64,000 nt of DNA from Schizochytrium sp. TIO01 (lineage: Eukaryota > Sar > Bigyra > Thraustochytrida > Thraustochytriidae), in NCBI GenBank assembly GCA_004764695.1, contig SMSO01000035.1, positions 432,001 through 496,000 on the forward strand, written 5' to 3'. The notes under the pieces were generated by a model that was not told the DNA's origin, did no database searches, and worked only from the letters and a program-made list of their open reading frames with translations. Shown here piece by piece: positions 62,801-64,000 of this stretch. How positions within the stretch are numbered: position 1 is the stretch's first letter; each line of letters starts with the position of its first letter. Made by a program: the position numbers and the translations under genes.

Positions 62801-64000
62801 AGTCTCCCCGGAGGAAGGATTCATCACAATCAAATAACGAAGAAGGTTTGCAAAGCTCGGCGCCTATGGATTTTAGCATGAGTACTTTCCAACGCCTTCT
62901 TTATTCTAGTCGTGTGACTGTTCTTGAGTGTATGATTGGAAACTTAAACCTTCTTCGAACTATGCAAGGCCCTTTACTGGAGTTTCCAGATGCTATGCAG
63001 GTGTTTGTCAGGCAGGGCTTTACCATGGACCAAGGTGGACAAATTGTTCTCGAAAGGAATAAACGCTGCCCAGGAGTGCGCGGGACAGATTTTTTTCTGT
63101 CATCTGATGAGGTCATTCAGCGTATTCCACATGATCAGGAGTGGATTATCACCATGCGTAGTAGCTGGCAGTTTATGACAGAGTGCCCAGCTGTGGGGAA
63201 ATATCTCCAAAAGTTCTCGACGCTGGATCTAATGAGAATATTGCATTCCAATAGCGAAGTGGTAGATGTTCAACATGATGATGAAGATCTATCTGTCATT
63301 AATTTGGAGAAACCAGCAGCGGCAGCGACACTGGTAGCGCCGTGTGATCTTGATAGTGATAGTGATTCTGATGATGAGAATGAGGACAACCTTACCTTGG
63401 CTCAACTCACAACAGCGTATGTAAAGCCGAGTTCCTCAAATGATGATGATAGTGACTCAGAATTTGAGCTTGAAGATAACGTCGGTGCGAAGGTTCGGAA
63501 GGTCATGCGTCCAACCATCCGCAAGCTATCGATGGATTCTGACCCGTCTTTACTGAACGCTAAAGCTCGTTCCGAAGATATTCGCTCATATCTTAAGCCC
63601 ACTTCTGTACCTACTTTGACACCATCCTTGAAATCTGTTGAACCTCCACGAGGTGCAGCGGTGTCAGCGTCTTCGACTCGAGATAGATCAGCTTCGATTT
63701 TGTCTCAAACTTCGTCACAAATTAGCGAACAACTTATCATGGATTCTAGTGATGATGATGATGATGATGACAGTGGTGGCGGCGACGACGCTACGAATGT
63801 CGTTGGTCAAAATGGCGGCATGAGGAGCGAGGCTAATAATAAACAATACGCAGATGGGAAGAATAGCCAACAAACCGGCTATCTGATTCCTCCTGTGGTG
63901 CCAACAACAAATTCCTTGGAAACTCGCAAAAAGAGGTCAGGATCTTCTGACTCAAGCTCTTCCGACTCGACTAGTTCTTCCGACTCGAGCTCTTCTGGTT
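59893..64000 (+). CDS. UPF1/Sen1-like SF1 helicase, 3'-truncated by the window
   Basis: One frame is open from the first ATG (59893) to the window end: 1369 complete codons and no stop. Residues 1-440 are Arg/Ser/Gly-rich with RG and SR motifs, as in RNA-processing factors. Residues about 450-700 are globular, with Trp-Gln-Ala-Arg-Pro-Gly-Pro-Gly. Helicase motifs begin at about 716 (Leu-Asn-Ile-Ser-Gln-Cys-Thr-Ala-Ile, a Q-motif-like segment). They continue with Walker A Gly-Pro-Pro-Gly-Ser-Gly-Lys-Ser (731-738) and motif Ia Val-Cys-Gly-Pro-Ser-Asn-Gln-Ser-Val. This matches the UPF1-like SF1B group that includes Sen1/senataxin, which unwinds RNA-DNA hybrids in transcription termination. From about 780 to the end there is no Asp-Glu-Ala-x-Gln motif II; instead come coiled, acidic and poly-Asp/Ser segments (for example about 1286). 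The subfamily stays open. The frame upstream of the ATG is open but has no other ATG. Confidence 0.8.
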   Translation, partial: MAPGRNLHAGRASQGEQRSTRGGRNGPSRGRGDARGQPKAPLKRQRSGSRGPINEDGGELQQSTVGRSSTSGRNSYRGEAEVIVNKRRLPDEPSSQSNNNRSSRQSRGSSRGLSDHGYTADISTDKEGEDDRRGSRRILEKGDPFSKKNYRRETSNAYKNSSEAPRQSQSSNMARQSKSYTDSPLSSQYRTGNSRSNRDPELRSGIPRAEGSPRHGMSRSRDGSSHTVRRRSRSPSSVRPPDPFSRKNHRRQTADEYDENSRYSQPSSRTNPRSDSSLSSQSRSRSSRPHRDSDSRSSNPQAERSSRQGMLKNEDGASDRSRYRSRSPLPTQSRDKYYVSQSNGHKTSPTARDSNSSKRSADDSAPNLARSIGSTSKRLRASSSRSSAVGDNDREQASRPSGSSRNSRFSSQDPYDNSRRNSTRNQDSAGRRNSDSNILVSDPGLATWTCPAYSLSPSKFNNAILLELRAMEAARAKNTKHEVRGLQKVPTNFDDGASERELIFRPLILEESLQTVCAGLRPLVRRRHATTYEIKLLKIPTPSNNKATQLRFQILTPTTQLAHRAMHISTPYLIQPKDTRVRDRWLVGLVTSKCRAMSDGILELDVLVPVNLDSFDNQFVVDSVWQARPGPGLVMYERMYSAQVEGKLPFIRQILGMKESKHVLFADSDVEGMSEDEIVTHDSIRTNSEMLKAFRDSTFKKELNISQCTAIESVLRYDHASCKRKIFMWQGPPGSGKSSTLSRLLAFMSSQASHSSSHVRVMVCGPSNQSVHVLVNKVQVLCSSHQIRCPAIALSAVDESVPEHLYDIFVHRVFATWAQRIRFLVDKLADAEAEQSLTLLLDTIWQRVPHTMQALRQKQNLASKDNLLMLVKACAMSMRRRASQAGTPMDGESQIAMLRQDVKKAAEKVRSKSKTTDAKSSVLSRTTLDPVDEEEGDEIYADESDNSDVQVVEVRSFDSQKNMVNASPAQSPRRKDSSQSNNEEGLQSSAPMDFSMSTFQRLLYSSRVTVLECMIGNLNLLRTMQGPLLEFPDAMQVFVRQGFTMDQGGQIVLERNKRCPGVRGTDFFLSSDEVIQRIPHDQEWIITMRSSWQFMTECPAVGKYLQKFSTLDLMRILHSNSEVVDVQHDDEDLSVINLEKPAAAATLVAPCDLDSDSDSDDENEDNLTLAQLTTAYVKPSSSNDDDSDSEFELEDNVGAKVRKVMRPTIRKLSMDSDPSLLNAKARSEDIRSYLKPTSVPTLTPSLKSVEPPRGAAVSASSTRDRSASILSQTSSQISEQLIMDSSDDDDDDDSGGGDDATNVVGQNGGMRSEANNKQYADGKNSQQTGYLIPPVVPTTNSLETRKKRSGSSDSSSSDSTSSSDSSSSG

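Overview
This window looks like nuclear DNA of an intron-poor eukaryotic microbe. It carries large, mostly uninterrupted genes for plainly eukaryotic proteins: Cdc48/p97, a DHX29-type helicase, a TOG/CLASP-like protein, a single-repeat MYB of the SHAQKYF type, and an RGS protein with WW domains. RGS signalling together with a SHAQKYF-type MYB and intron-poor genes suggests a stramenopile, perhaps a labyrinthulomycete (thraustochytrid). That placement is inference from gene content and has not been tested.

Layout. 1-4.2 kb: TOG/HEAT-repeat gene (+). 6.2-8.5 kb: MYB gene (-), with tetranucleotide repeats upstream, including 51 perfect units of TGTT. 9.1-28.2 kb: about 19 kb with no gene I can support, full of simple repeats and with one tract that looks like a decayed gene. 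28.2-29.3 kb: WW-WW-RGS gene (-). 29.3-34.1 kb: sparse, with one hypothetical ORF and an imperfect tandem repeat. 34.1-53.8 kb: the gene-dense part, holding a J-domain protein (-), a nuclear-type coiled-coil protein (+), Cdc48 (-), an Asn/RGG-rich RNA-binding protein (-), a DHX29-like helicase (+) and an arylsulfotransferase-family protein (-). 53.8-59.9 kb: gene-poor. 59.9 kb to the end: the 5' part of a UPF1/Sen1-like SF1 helicase gene (+), cut by the window edge.

The genes do not form one pathway. RNA and translation functions recur (DHX29-like, Asn/RGG protein with a dsRBD-like end, SF1 helicase with an SR/RG-rich head), as do protein quality-control functions (Cdc48, J-domain protein). 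Several initiation codons were set at the first in-frame ATG, because the longest open frame begins at GTG or TTG. Two genes need a frame change: DHX29-like, best explained by one missing G, and WW-RGS, best explained by a very short GT-AG intron. I did not find a clearly new multi-gene system. The best leads are the WW-WW-RGS architecture, the very long insert in the SF1 helicase core, the DHX29 frame break, and several unassigned coding-like tracts.
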